Of a stretch of DNA of 64,000 nucleotides, positions 16,138 to 25,282 are shown in pieces (positions within the stretch are counted from its first letter, which is position 1; each line of letters begins with the position of its first letter). The translations under genes and the position numbers were made by a program. The stretch comes from Pseudomonas sp. MYb327 (lineage in GTDB: Bacteria; Pseudomonadota; Gammaproteobacteria; Pseudomonadales; Pseudomonadaceae). A model generated the notes under the pieces. That model made no database searches. It saw only the letters and a list, made by a program, of their open reading frames with translations, and was not told where the DNA came from. The DNA lies in NCBI RefSeq assembly GCF_040438925.1, contig NZ_CP159258.1:1750001-1814000 (forward strand), read 5' to 3'.

Positions 16138-19100
16138 ATGGCGTTCTTCACCGCAGCCAGCAAAGCCGACTTCCAGCACCAACTGCAAGCGGCACTGGCG
16201 CAGCACATCAGTGAACAGGCACTGCCACAAGTGGCGCTGTTCGCTGAACAATTCTTCGGCATCATTTCCCTGGACGAACTGACTCAACGTCGGTTGTCCG
16301 ACCTCGCTGGCTGTACCCTTTCAGCGTGGCGCCTGCTTGAGCGCTTCGATCACGCGCAACCGCAAGTGCGCGTCTACAACCCCGATTACGAACGCCACGG
16401 CTGGCAGTCGACCCACACCGCGGTCGAAGTGCTGCACCACGACCTGCCATTCCTGGTGGATTCAGTGCGCACCGAGCTGAACCGTCGCGGCTACAGCATT
16501 CATACCCTGCAAACCACTGTGCTGAGTGTGCGTCGCGGCAGCAAGGGCGAGCTGCTGGAAATCCTGCCGAAAGGCACCCAGGGCGACGACGTGTTGCAAG
16601 AGTCGTTGATGTACCTGGAAATCGACCGTTGCGCCAATACCGCCGAATTGAACGTGCTGGCCAAAGAGCTGGAGCAAGTGCTCGCTGAAGTACGCGTCGC
16701 GGTTGGCGATTTCGAACCGATGAAAGCCAAGGTGCAGGAAATCCTGACCAACCTGGACAACAGCCGGTTCGCTGTCGATGCTGAAGAAAAGAGCGAAATC
16801 AAAAGCTTCCTGGAATGGCTGGTGGGCAACCACTTCACCTTCCTCGGCTATGAAGAATTCGTCGTTCGCGATGAGGCCGATGGCGGCCACATCGTCTATG
16901 ACCAGAACTCCTTCCTCGGCCTGACCAAACTGCTGCGCGCGGGCCTGACCTACGATGACCTGCGCATCGAAGATTACGCCGTGAACTACCTGCGCGAACC
17001 GACCCTGCTGTCGTTCGCCAAGGCTGCGCACCCAAGCCGTGTACACCGTCCGGCTTACCCGGATTACGTGTCGATCCGTGAAATCGACGCCGACGGCAAG
17101 GTCATCAAGGAATGCCGTTTCATGGGCCTGTACACCTCGTCGGTGTATGGCGAGAGCGTGCGCGTCATTCCGTACATCCGCCGCAAGGTCGCGGAAATCG
17201 AACACCGTTCGGGCTTCCAGGCCAAGGCCCACTTGGGCAAGGAGTTGGCTCAGGTGCTCGAAGTGCTGCCGCGCGACGACCTGTTCCAGACCCCGGTGGA
17301 CGAGCTGTTCAGCACCGTGATGTCGATCGTGCAGATCCAGGAGCGCAACAAGATCCGCGTGTTCCTGCGCAAAGATCCGTACGGTCGTTTCTGCTACTGC
17401 CTGGCCTACGTGCCGCGTGACATTTACTCCACCGAAGTGCGCCAGAAGATCCAGCAAGTGTTGATGGATCGCCTGAAGGCCTCGGACTGCGAGTTCTGGA
17501 CGTTCTTCTCCGAGTCCGTGCTGGCCCGCGTGCAGTTGATCTTGCGTGTTGACCCGAAAAACCGCATCGACATCGACCCACAGCAGCTCGAAAAAGAAGT
17601 GGTGCAGGCCTGCCGCAGCTGGCAGGACGACTACTCGGCCCTGACCGTCGAAAGCTTCGGCGAAGCCCACGGCACCAACGTGCTGGCTGACTTCCCGAAA
17701 GGCTTCCCGGCCGGTTACCGCGAGCGTTTCGCCGCGCATTCGGCCGTGGTCGATATGCAACATCTGCTGAGCCTCAGCGAAAAAAATCCGCTGGTGATGA
17801 GCTTCTATCAGCCGCTGGGCCAGGTCTCCGGCCAGCGTGAGCTGCATTGCAAGCTGTACCACGCCGATACCCCGCTGGCGCTGTCCGACGTGTTGCCGAT
17901 TCTGGAAAACCTCGGCCTGCGCGTGCTGGGTGAATTCCCGTACCGCCTGCGTCACAACAATGGCCGCGAGTTCTGGATTCACGACTTCGCGTTCACCGCG
18001 GCCGAAGGCCTGGAGCTGGACATCCAGCAACTCAACGACACCTTGCAGGACGCGTTCGTCCACATCGTGCGCGGCGATGCCGAGAACGATGCGTTCAACC
18101 GGCTGGTGCTGACCGCCGGCCTGCCTTGGCGCGACGTGGCGCTGCTGCGTGCCTACGCCCGTTACATGAAGCAGATTCGCCTGGGCTTCGACCTCGGCTA
18201 CATCGCCAGCACCCTGAACAACCACACCGACATCGCTCGTGAACTGACCCGGTTGTTCAAGACCCGTTTCTACCTGGCGCGCAAGCTGAGCAGCGACGAT
18301 CTCGAGCAACGTCTGGAGCACGCGATCCTGACCGCGCTGGACGACGTTCAGGTACTGAACGAAGACCGCATCCTGCGTCGCTACCTCGACCTGATCAAGG
18401 CCACGCTGCGCACCAACTTCTATCAGACTGACGCCAACGGCCATAACAAGTCGTACTTCAGCTTCAAGTTCAACCCGCACTTGATCCCTGAGCTGCCGAA
18501 GCCAGTGCCGAAGTTCGAAATCTTCGTTTACTCGCCGCGCGTCGAAGGCGTGCACCTGCGCTTCGGCAACGTGGCCCGTGGTGGCCTGCGCTGGTCCGAT
18601 CGTGAAGAAGACTTCCGTACCGAAGTCCTGGGCCTGGTAAAAGCCCAGCAAGTGAAGAACTCGGTCATCGTGCCGGTGGGCGCGAAGGGCGGCTTCCTGC
18701 CGCGTCGCCTGCCACTGGGCGGCAGCCGTGACGAGATCGCGGCCGAGGGTATCGCCTGCTACCGCATCTTCATTTCGGGGCTGTTGGACATCACCGACAA
18801 CCTGAAGGACGGCGCGCTGGTGCCGCCGACCAATGTCGTGCGTCATGACGACGATGACCCGTACCTGGTGGTTGCTGCGGACAAGGGCACCGCGACCTTC
18901 TCCGACATCGCCAACGGCATCGCCATCGACTACGGCTTCTGGCTGGGTGACGCGTTTGCGTCCGGTGGCTCGGCCGGTTACGACCACAAGAAAATGGGCA
19001 TCACCGCCAAAGGCGCGTGGGTTGGTGTGCAACGCCACTTCCGCGAGCGCGGCATCAATGTCCAGGAAGACAGCATCACCGTGGTCGGCGTCGGCGACAT

Positions 19101-21024
19101 GGCCGGCGACGTGTTCGGCAACGGCTTGTTGATGTCCGACAAGCTGCAACTGGTTGCCGCATTCAACCACCTGCACATCTTTATCGACCCGAACCCGAAC
19201 CCGGCGACCAGCTTCGTCGAGCGTCAGCGTCTATTCGACTTGCCGCGTTCGGCCTGGTCGGATTACGACACCAGCATCATGTCCGAAGGTGGCGGTATCT
19301 TCTCGCGCAGCGCGAAGAGCATCGCGATCTCCCCGCAGATGCAAGAACGCTTCGACATCAAGGCTGACAAGCTGACCCCGACCGAACTGCTGAACGCCTT
19401 ACTCAAGGCCCCGGTAGATCTGTTGTGGAACGGCGGTATCGGTACTTACGTGAAAGCCAGCAGCGAAAGCCACGCCGATGTCGGCGACAAGGCCAACGAT
19501 GCGCTGCGCGTGAACGGCAACGAACTGCGCTGCAAAGTCGTGGGCGAGGGCGGTAACCTCGGCATGACTCAACTGGGTCGTGTGGAATTCGGCCTTAATG
19601 GCGGCGGCTCCAACACCGACTTCATCGACAACGCCGGTGGCGTGGACTGCTCCGACCACGAAGTGAACATCAAGATCCTGCTGAACGAAGTGGTTCAGGC
19701 CGGCGACATGACCGACAAGCAACGTAACCAGTTGCTGGCGAGCATGACTGACGAAGTCGGTGGCCTGGTGCTGGGCAACAACTACAAGCAGACCCAGGCT
19801 CTGTCCCTGGCGGCCCGTCGTGCCTTGCCGCGGATTGCCGAGTACAAGCGTCTGATGAATGACCTGGAAGGTCGCGGCAAGCTGGATCGCGCCATTGAGT
19901 TCCTGCCATCGGAAGAAGCACTCAACGAGCGCGTTGCGGAAGGCCATGGCCTGACCCGTGCCGAGCTCTCGGTGCTGATCTCCTACAGCAAGATCGACCT
20001 CAAGGAGCAGCTGCTGGGCTCCCTGGTGCCGGACGACGACTACCTGACCCGCGACATGGAAACCGCTTTCCCGCCGACCCTGGTGAGCAAGTTCTCCGAA
20101 GCCATGCGCCGTCACCGTCTGAAGCGCGAAATCGTCAGCACCCAGATCGCCAACGATTTGGTCAACCATATGGGCATCACCTTCGTTCAACGACTCAAAG
20201 AGTCGACCGGCATGAGCCCGGCGAATGTTGCGGGTGCATATGTAATTGTTCGGGATATCTTCCACCTCCCGCACTGGTTCCGCCAAATAGAAGCCCTGGA
20301 CTACCAGGTTTCCGCTGACGTGCAACTGGAGCTGATGGACGAGCTGATGCGCCTGGGCCGTCGCGCCACGCGCTGGTTCCTGCGTGCCCGTCGCAACGAG
20401 CAGAACGCGGCCCGTGACGTCGCGCACTTCGGTCCGCATCTGAAGGAGTTGGGTCTCAAGCTCGACGAATTGCTGAGTGGCGAGATCCGCGAAAACTGGC
20501 AGACCCGTTATCAGGCGTACGTCGAAGCCGGCGTGCCGGAGTTGCTCGCACGCATGGTGGCTGGCACCTCGCATCTGTACACGCTGCTGCCGATCATCGA
20601 GGCTTCCGACGTGACTGGCCAGAATCCGGCGGACGTGGCCAAGGCCTACTTCGCCGTGGGCAGCGCGCTGGACATCACGTGGTACCTGCAACAGATCAGC
20701 GCTCTGCCGGTTGAAAACAACTGGCAAGCCCTGGCCCGTGAAGCGTTCCGTGATGACGTCGACTGGCAGCAACGTGCGATCACCATCTCCGTGCTGCAAC
20801 AGGGCGATGGCACCCTGGACGTGGAAGCACGCCTGGCGCTGTGGATGTCGCAGCACGAGAGCATGATCGAACGCTGGCGCGCCATGCTGGTGGAACTGCG
20901 TGCCGCGAGCGGCACGGACTACGCCATGTACGCGGTAGCCAACCGCGAACTGCTGGACCTGGCGTTGAGCGGTCAAGCAGTGGTGCCTGCCACTGCTGTC
21001 GCCGAGCTGGAACCGGCGGCCTGA
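16138..21024 (+). CDS. gdhB: NAD-dependent glutamate dehydrogenase, large (180-kDa) class
   Basis: A 1628-residue protein of the large NAD-GDH class that deaminates glutamate to 2-oxoglutarate and ammonium, feeding carbon into the TCA cycle. It has a long N-terminal ACT-like regulatory region, then the catalytic block (about residues 780-1080) with RGGLRWSDREEDFRTEVLGL, the KGGF active-site segment near 850 and the dinucleotide-binding VVGVGDMAGDVFGNG near 983. A long C-terminal domain follows. Length matches pseudomonad GdhB. CGGAG precedes the ATG. Monocistronic, ending in a strong terminator. Confidence 0.97.
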   Translation: MAFFTAASKADFQHQLQAALAQHISEQALPQVALFAEQFFGIISLDELTQRRLSDLAGCTLSAWRLLERFDHAQPQVRVYNPDYERHGWQSTHTAVEVLHHDLPFLVDSVRTELNRRGYSIHTLQTTVLSVRRGSKGELLEILPKGTQGDDVLQESLMYLEIDRCANTAELNVLAKELEQVLAEVRVAVGDFEPMKAKVQEILTNLDNSRFAVDAEEKSEIKSFLEWLVGNHFTFLGYEEFVVRDEADGGHIVYDQNSFLGLTKLLRAGLTYDDLRIEDYAVNYLREPTLLSFAKAAHPSRVHRPAYPDYVSIREIDADGKVIKECRFMGLYTSSVYGESVRVIPYIRRKVAEIEHRSGFQAKAHLGKELAQVLEVLPRDDLFQTPVDELFSTVMSIVQIQERNKIRVFLRKDPYGRFCYCLAYVPRDIYSTEVRQKIQQVLMDRLKASDCEFWTFFSESVLARVQLILRVDPKNRIDIDPQQLEKEVVQACRSWQDDYSALTVESFGEAHGTNVLADFPKGFPAGYRERFAAHSAVVDMQHLLSLSEKNPLVMSFYQPLGQVSGQRELHCKLYHADTPLALSDVLPILENLGLRVLGEFPYRLRHNNGREFWIHDFAFTAAEGLELDIQQLNDTLQDAFVHIVRGDAENDAFNRLVLTAGLPWRDVALLRAYARYMKQIRLGFDLGYIASTLNNHTDIARELTRLFKTRFYLARKLSSDDLEQRLEHAILTALDDVQVLNEDRILRRYLDLIKATLRTNFYQTDANGHNKSYFSFKFNPHLIPELPKPVPKFEIFVYSPRVEGVHLRFGNVARGGLRWSDREEDFRTEVLGLVKAQQVKNSVIVPVGAKGGFLPRRLPLGGSRDEIAAEGIACYRIFISGLLDITDNLKDGALVPPTNVVRHDDDDPYLVVAADKGTATFSDIANGIAIDYGFWLGDAFASGGSAGYDHKKMGITAKGAWVGVQRHFRERGINVQEDSITVVGVGDMAGDVFGNGLLMSDKLQLVAAFNHLHIFIDPNPNPATSFVERQRLFDLPRSAWSDYDTSIMSEGGGIFSRSAKSIAISPQMQERFDIKADKLTPTELLNALLKAPVDLLWNGGIGTYVKASSESHADVGDKANDALRVNGNELRCKVVGEGGNLGMTQLGRVEFGLNGGGSNTDFIDNAGGVDCSDHEVNIKILLNEVVQAGDMTDKQRNQLLASMTDEVGGLVLGNNYKQTQALSLAARRALPRIAEYKRLMNDLEGRGKLDRAIEFLPSEEALNERVAEGHGLTRAELSVLISYSKIDLKEQLLGSLVPDDDYLTRDMETAFPPTLVSKFSEAMRRHRLKREIVSTQIANDLVNHMGITFVQRLKESTGMSPANVAGAYVIVRDIFHLPHWFRQIEALDYQVSADVQLELMDELMRLGRRATRWFLRARRNEQNAARDVAHFGPHLKELGLKLDELLSGEIRENWQTRYQAYVEAGVPELLARMVAGTSHLYTLLPIIEASDVTGQNPADVAKAYFAVGSALDITWYLQQISALPVENNWQALAREAFRDDVDWQQRAITISVLQQGDGTLDVEARLALWMSQHESMIERWRAMLVELRAASGTDYAMYAVANRELLDLALSGQAVVPATAVAELEPAA

Positions 21025-21037
21025 TCTGCGTTGAATG

Positions 21038-21074
21038 AAAAAGCCTCGCATTGAGAGATGCGGGGCTTTTTTTT
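21038..21074 (+). terminator. Rho-independent terminator of gdhB
   Basis: AAAAAGCCTCGCAT, a 6-base loop and ATGCGGGGCTTTTTTTT form a stem with one G-T type mismatch and a run of eight T. It begins 13 bp after the gdhB stop. Confidence 0.92.
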
Positions 21075-21156
21075 GCTTCACGGGAAACATAGACAACGCA
21101 ATACCTGTAGGCGCCGGGTTGCTGGCGACGACGTGTCCGCGACCGGGTCCTCCCTC

Positions 21157-21867
21157 TCAATACAACTTTTGCCCGTTGCGATTATCAAGCATCGACACTT
21201 TATCTGTCGGCTTAGTCAGCAAATTACTGAGCGACTGGTCAAATTCCTGCAGTGCTCTTACTTGCACATTTTGTTGTTCGTTAATGTCGGCAACTATATC
21301 TTCACTGCGTTTATAGTCCGCCCAAACCGGGCTGAGTGCCCTGGCATCATGCCCTTGCGCAGTGCCAATGTAATTCAAGTTATTGTCGTAGAAATCCGCG
21401 CTGACATTTGCCTCCACATCCGAACTGCGCGACGTGATCAATTGGCTGCGGCTGTCGATGATGGCGATCACATCCGGCTTCGCAGCCCTGAGGCTTTGCA
21501 TGTCTGGATACACCGTGACTGAACCGAACTGCCGTTGTAGCGACGCTTTGACCCAATCCACCGCGAGGTCGGGTTTGGAGGTGGCGACGTACGCTTCATG
21601 GATCTCCTGCACCAGCAGGCTCTGGCCGAAACCGGTGCCGGCGTTGGCCTGGTAATCCTGCAGGTAGGCACGGTTGGTCTGGGTGTTGTGGCTGTAGACG
21701 ATGCCCAGCGAAACGTTGTTGCCGTTGGGAATGCTCGTGGCGCTGCTGCGACCCACTGGATGGGTGAAGATCCCGTCTAGCGGCGTCACCGCTGACGGTG
21801 CCGTGGGTACAGAGCATCCGGTTATTAGAACGGTCATGGCCAATGAACTGACAAACGCAAGTTTCAT
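21157..21867 (-). CDS. Predicted lipoprotein of unknown function (236 aa)
   Basis: I place the start at ATG 21867 rather than 21888 because it gives a clean lipoprotein signal, MKLAFVSSLAMTVLITGC, with lipobox I-T-G-C at residues 15-18. The mature part is mixed alpha/beta. A middle segment (KPDVIAIIDSRSQLITS) recalls small periplasmic domains that bind peptides or glycans, but I cannot name a family. The protein is probably anchored to the outer membrane (the +2 residue is Ser, no Asp retention signal). Isolated gene, convergent with gdhB. Confidence 0.75.
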   Translation of the reverse strand: MKLAFVSSLAMTVLITGCSVPTAPSAVTPLDGIFTHPVGRSSATSIPNGNNVSLGIVYSHNTQTNRAYLQDYQANAGTGFGQSLLVQEIHEAYVATSKPDLAVDWVKASLQRQFGSVTVYPDMQSLRAAKPDVIAIIDSRSQLITSRSSDVEANVSADFYDNNLNYIGTAQGHDARALSPVWADYKRSEDIVADINEQQNVQVRALQEFDQSLSNLLTKPTDKVSMLDNRNGQKLY

Positions 21868-22039
21868 GGTGTTTCTCCAGTGAAACAACTTCGGTCGGAA
21901 AGTTACAGTTGCCGAACAGGTCGGCAGTTGCTTCAGACTAAACCGTGCGCCGATGAATTAAATAGCCAATCTGCGCAGTAATTAGCCGGCCAATAGTTTT
22001 GTTTGGTTTAAAGAAGAACGGTTAATTGCCTGAAGAAAT

Positions 22040-22072
22040 AAAAACGCCCAATTCAAGAGTTTGGGCGTTTTT
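22040..22072 (-). terminator. Rho-independent terminator after the cupin gene
   Basis: AAAAACGCCCAA, a short loop and TTTGGGCGTTTTT form a hairpin with A/T runs on both sides, 24 bp beyond the stop of the minus-strand cupin gene. The symmetric tails would also let it work in the other direction. Confidence 0.88.
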
Positions 22073-22095
22073 AGTTATGGCTACAGATTTAGCGA

Positions 22096-22515
22096 TCAGT
22101 TTTCCAAGGGGATCAAAACTTTCTCGTCCGGCGACAACACCATGAACACCAAAAGCTTCGCCGGTTTGGTGGCACTGGCGTTTTTTGAGACCAGATGCTC
22201 TGAGCCAGCAGGTTCGTACCAATACTCACCGGCCTTGTAGGTAACCGCTTTTTCGCCCTTCACCTGAGAAGTGATCGAGCCCGAAAGCACATAAGCCATG
22301 GCGGTGCCATCGTGCTTGTGGGCGATGGACGATTGGCCTGGCTTGTAGTCGACCTCGATCATCAAGGCCTTTTTGCCCGGGACGTTTTTCAGCATTTGGT
22401 CTTGCAGCACGGTGACTTTTTCCGAAGGGACACCGGCTTCATGGGCAAACGCCGAGGCGGACAGGGTCAGGGCAAGGGCTGCGAGAGGGACAGCACAGAA
22501 GCGCAAAACGTTCAT
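22096..22515 (-). CDS. Exported cupin-domain protein
   Basis: Signal peptide MNVLRFCAVPLAALALTLSASAFA (cut near residue 24), then a single small cupin barrel. Metal-ligand candidates are H66 and H68 (AHKHDG) in motif 1 and H107 (GSEHLV) in motif 2. The usual motif 1 glutamate is not where expected (alanine at 72), so the metal site may be incomplete. Such short periplasmic cupins are common near stress genes and usually have no assigned reaction. Monocistronic, with its own terminator. Confidence 0.85.
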   Translation of the reverse strand: MNVLRFCAVPLAALALTLSASAFAHEAGVPSEKVTVLQDQMLKNVPGKKALMIEVDYKPGQSSIAHKHDGTAMAYVLSGSITSQVKGEKAVTYKAGEYWYEPAGSEHLVSKNASATKPAKLLVFMVLSPDEKVLIPLEN

Positions 22516-22625
22516 GGTGGGTCACCTGAAGTGGTTGGTTTTCAGGGACCAATTTATGCCGCCAGGGAGGGCAATCAAACAGCCAATTCTCGGGAAGGTC
22601 AGGGGACCAATCGGGAGCGTAAAGC

Positions 22626-22700
22626 AAAAGATCGCAGCCTGCGGCAGCTCCTACAGGGAACGTATTCCAATGTAGGAGCTGCCGCAGGCTGCGATCTTTT
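22626..22700. repeat. REP/BIME inverted repeat (GATCGCAGCC family), perfect copy
   Basis: Two 30-base arms (22626-22655 and 22671-22700) are exact reverse complements around a 15-base centre. It is the best-preserved member of its family here; a degenerate one is at 8077-8147. It lies between the cupin gene start and the monooxygenase gene end. Confidence 0.92.
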
Positions 22701-22709
22701 GATCTTGCT

Positions 22710-23003
22710 TTAGCGAATCGGAAAGCTGTTGAAGTCGACAGCGTTGGCCAATTGGCAATCGATCAAGTCGATAAAGCCTTGCACTTGAGGGCTGTTGAAA
22801 TGCGATTGCATCGCCGATTCCGATTGCCAGTGGGCGCTGACGGTCCAGCGGTTGCTGTCCTCGGGGCAGCGATCGACCATATAGGACTCACAGCCCGGTA
22901 GCTCTCGCAGGGTGTCGACAATCTTTTGCAGTTGCTTACCCAGTTCATCCGAGCGGCCGGCGACGGCCTGTACCTTTACGGTATTGATCACGTTGTAGGA
23001 CAT
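22710..23003 (-). CDS. Antibiotic biosynthesis monooxygenase (ABM) domain protein
   Basis: A 97-residue ferredoxin-like ABM-fold protein. The pattern of an N-terminal strand (VINTVKVQAVAG), a helix ending LRELPGCESY and the block WTVSAHWQSESAMQSHFNSPQVQGFI is typical of this family (quinol oxidation or heme-type monooxygenases, often housekeeping). ATG 23003 is preferred to GTG 23012 because CAGGAG stands at correct distance from it only. No operon partner. Confidence 0.82.
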   Translation of the reverse strand: MSYNVINTVKVQAVAGRSDELGKQLQKIVDTLRELPGCESYMVDRCPEDSNRWTVSAHWQSESAMQSHFNSPQVQGFIDLIDCQLANAVDFNSFPIR

Positions 23004-23128
23004 AAGACTCACACTCCTGAATCAGGCCGGACGAATCCTGCTCATTGAGGGATAACGCCTATGCAGGATAGGCCTGCACTACCGGACCACCAATAGCCAA
23101 TCGCCGGATAAAGGCCCAGACCAATCCG

Positions 23129-24562
23129 TCAGGCGACTTGTTGCAGAATGTCTCGCAAGCGGTCGAGGGCGGTGTCGATGTCCAGGGTTTCGATGGCGCC
23201 AAAGCCCATGAGAAGCCCGGCCTGAGGCGCTCGCTGGTAGAAAAAGCCTTCGATGGAATACAGCCCCACTTCAACTTTTTTCGCCAGTTCGATGACCAGT
23301 GCGATATCAATTGGCACTTTGCACATCACCGCCATGTGAAAACCCGCTGTGCTCGGGATCGCTTCGAGCCACGGCGACAAGTCACCGGCCATGCGCGCGA
23401 GGATGCGCTCACGTCTGCCGGTATAGATCGTGTGGCAGCGGCGGATGTGCTTGAGCAGACAGCCTTCGGCGATGAACTTGGCCAGTGCCCATTGGGGCAA
23501 GGTGGAGGTATGCAGGTCGGTAAGCTGCTTGGCGCGCAGCACCGCATCGAGGATCGCCGGTGGCAGAATTGCGTAACCGAGCCGCAGTTCCGGCAGCAGG
23601 GTTTTGGAAAAGGTCCCGACGTAGGCGACGATCCCGCGCTCGTCCATGCTTTGCAAGGAATCGGTAGGGCGACCTTCGTAGCGGAATTCGCTGTCATAGT
23701 CGTCCTCGATGACAATCGCGCCCAATTCATGGGCCTTGGCCAGCAGCGCTACCCGGCGCTCCTGACTCATGGGCATGCCCAGCGGAAACTGGTGGGACGG
23801 GGTGACGTAAATCAGCCGTGTACCCAGGGGAATTTTGTCCACCTGAATGCCTTCGGCATCCACCGGCACGCCAATCACCGTGGCGCCATGGGTGCCAAAT
23901 AGCAGGCGCGCTGGCGGATAACCGGGATCTTCCATGGCAACAATGCTGCCCGGACGTGTCAGCACCCGGGAAATCAGATCCAGCGCCTGTTGCGCGCCAT
24001 TGCACACCACCACGTCTTCGTCCTGGCAATTGACCCCACGGGAAAACGCGATGTGCCGCGCAATGGCATTACGCAGCGCCGGCAGGCCTTCTGGAAAGCT
24101 GTAGAAACCCTTGGAACCGGCGATCTGGCGCAAGGCGTGGGACGTACAACGCCGCCAGTCGTCCTGGGGAAACTGGCCTTTGCTGGTGGCGCCGCCGATG
24201 AAGTCGTAGCGCAGCGAGCCTTCGAGCGTCGGATGGCGCAGAAACACCGGCAGGGTGCGCCATGACTCGATCACCTCGAATCCTGCCAGCTCGGTATGGC
24301 TTTGCTTGCGCTCGACTTTGGAGGTTCGCGCATTGACGTAAGTGCCTTTGCCGATCACGCCGGTGAGGAAGTTTTCATAGGTCAGTAGCGCGTAAGTATC
24401 GGAAATGGTCTTGCGTGAAATACCCAATTGCTCGGCCAGCAAACGGCTCGGTGGAAGCTGCGTCCCTGCGGCCAGTCGACCTGATTCGATGGCGCTGCGC
24501 AGTTGGTTGTACAACTGGCCTGCCAGGTCTTTGCGGCCGTTGATGACGACATGTAATTCCAT
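23129..24562 (-). CDS. MocR-type (GntR/aminotransferase) transcriptional regulator
   Basis: A 477-residue fusion of an N-terminal GntR winged helix (about 10-76, ending GVIGKGTYV) and a fold type I aminotransferase-like domain. The PLP lysine is K320 in GTFSKTLLPELRLGY, with IEDDYDSEFRYEG (about 285-297) supplying the PLP-ring aspartate. MocR/PdxR proteins sense PLP or amino acids and often control a divergent gene. Here the divergent neighbour is the AhpD-like gene at 24768, with 205 bp between, making that its likely target. Confidence 0.93.
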   Translation of the reverse strand: MELHVVINGRKDLAGQLYNQLRSAIESGRLAAGTQLPPSRLLAEQLGISRKTISDTYALLTYENFLTGVIGKGTYVNARTSKVERKQSHTELAGFEVIESWRTLPVFLRHPTLEGSLRYDFIGGATSKGQFPQDDWRRCTSHALRQIAGSKGFYSFPEGLPALRNAIARHIAFSRGVNCQDEDVVVCNGAQQALDLISRVLTRPGSIVAMEDPGYPPARLLFGTHGATVIGVPVDAEGIQVDKIPLGTRLIYVTPSHQFPLGMPMSQERRVALLAKAHELGAIVIEDDYDSEFRYEGRPTDSLQSMDERGIVAYVGTFSKTLLPELRLGYAILPPAILDAVLRAKQLTDLHTSTLPQWALAKFIAEGCLLKHIRRCHTIYTGRRERILARMAGDLSPWLEAIPSTAGFHMAVMCKVPIDIALVIELAKKVEVGLYSIEGFFYQRAPQAGLLMGFGAIETLDIDTALDRLRDILQQVA

Positions 24563-24767
24563 ACCGGCGAGGCTCCGGGCGATTGGGGCGCGTGTGCGTC
24601 GCGCAAGATTACCCTTATCCGCTTGTCATGCAGAAGTTGCGTAGCGCAAAAACCGTCAATTGGTCTGCTATTGAATGGCTCAGGCTTTTTTCGTGAAATT
24701 GGAGCTGTAACGCCAGCGTGTCAGCCTCTACCTTAGTCAAACATGTTCGATCCCGTGAGGCCGCTCC

Positions 24768-25208
24768 ATGAACCCCCGTCTGGATTACTACAGCGCTTCG
24801 CCCAAGGCGATGAAAGCGATGATCGCCATGGAGGCTTTGACCAGCAGTTTGAGCATTGAACCGGCGCTGCTGCACCTGATCAAGATTCGCGCTTCGCAGC
24901 TCAATGGCTGCGCGTTTTGCACTGACATGCATTCGGTGGATGCGCGGCGTCTCGGCGAGACCGATCGGCGGCTGTATTCCATCGTCGTCTGGCGTGACAG
25001 CAACTTTTTCAACCCGCGCGAGCGTGCGGCGCTGGCCTGGACCGAAGCGGTGACGCTGCTCGCCGAGAGCCATGTGCCGGATGACGTATATGAGCAGGCG
25101 CGGGTGCAATTCAACGAAGGCGAGTTGGTCGACCTGACCATCGCTGTCACCACGATAAACAGCTGGAATCGCCTGGCGGTGAGTTTTCGCCAAAGCCCCA
25201 GTTCTTGA
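24768..25208 (+). CDS. Carboxymuconolactone decarboxylase/AhpD-like peroxidase
   Basis: A 146-residue all-helical AhpD-family protein with the catalytic C48-x-x-C51-x-x-x-H55 motif in NGCAFCTDMHSVDAR. The paired cysteines and downstream His fit thiol peroxidase or disulfide-relay activity rather than lactone decarboxylation. GAGG precedes the ATG. Divergent from the MocR regulator, which probably controls it. Confidence 0.9.
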   Translation: MNPRLDYYSASPKAMKAMIAMEALTSSLSIEPALLHLIKIRASQLNGCAFCTDMHSVDARRLGETDRRLYSIVVWRDSNFFNPRERAALAWTEAVTLLAESHVPDDVYEQARVQFNEGELVDLTIAVTTINSWNRLAVSFRQSPSS

Positions 25209-25282
25209 CCGGGCTGTCACACCGGTTTCATGTTTGATGGGCAGGATGAAATTCCCACCGATAGTCGACAGGGAGTCATTCG

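Noticed and set aside
15613..16265. Overlapping minus-strand ORFs upstream of gdhB
   Set aside because: No ribosome sites, compositionally odd, overlapping each other and the gdhB start.
16462..19176. 904-residue open frame on the minus strand opposite gdhB
   Set aside because: It mirrors the third-position GC pattern of gdhB, has no ribosome site and gives a His/Gln/Val-rich product without domains.
19399..21096. 565-residue antisense frame opposite the 3-prime end of gdhB
   Set aside because: Shadow of gdhB; it also crosses the gdhB terminator.
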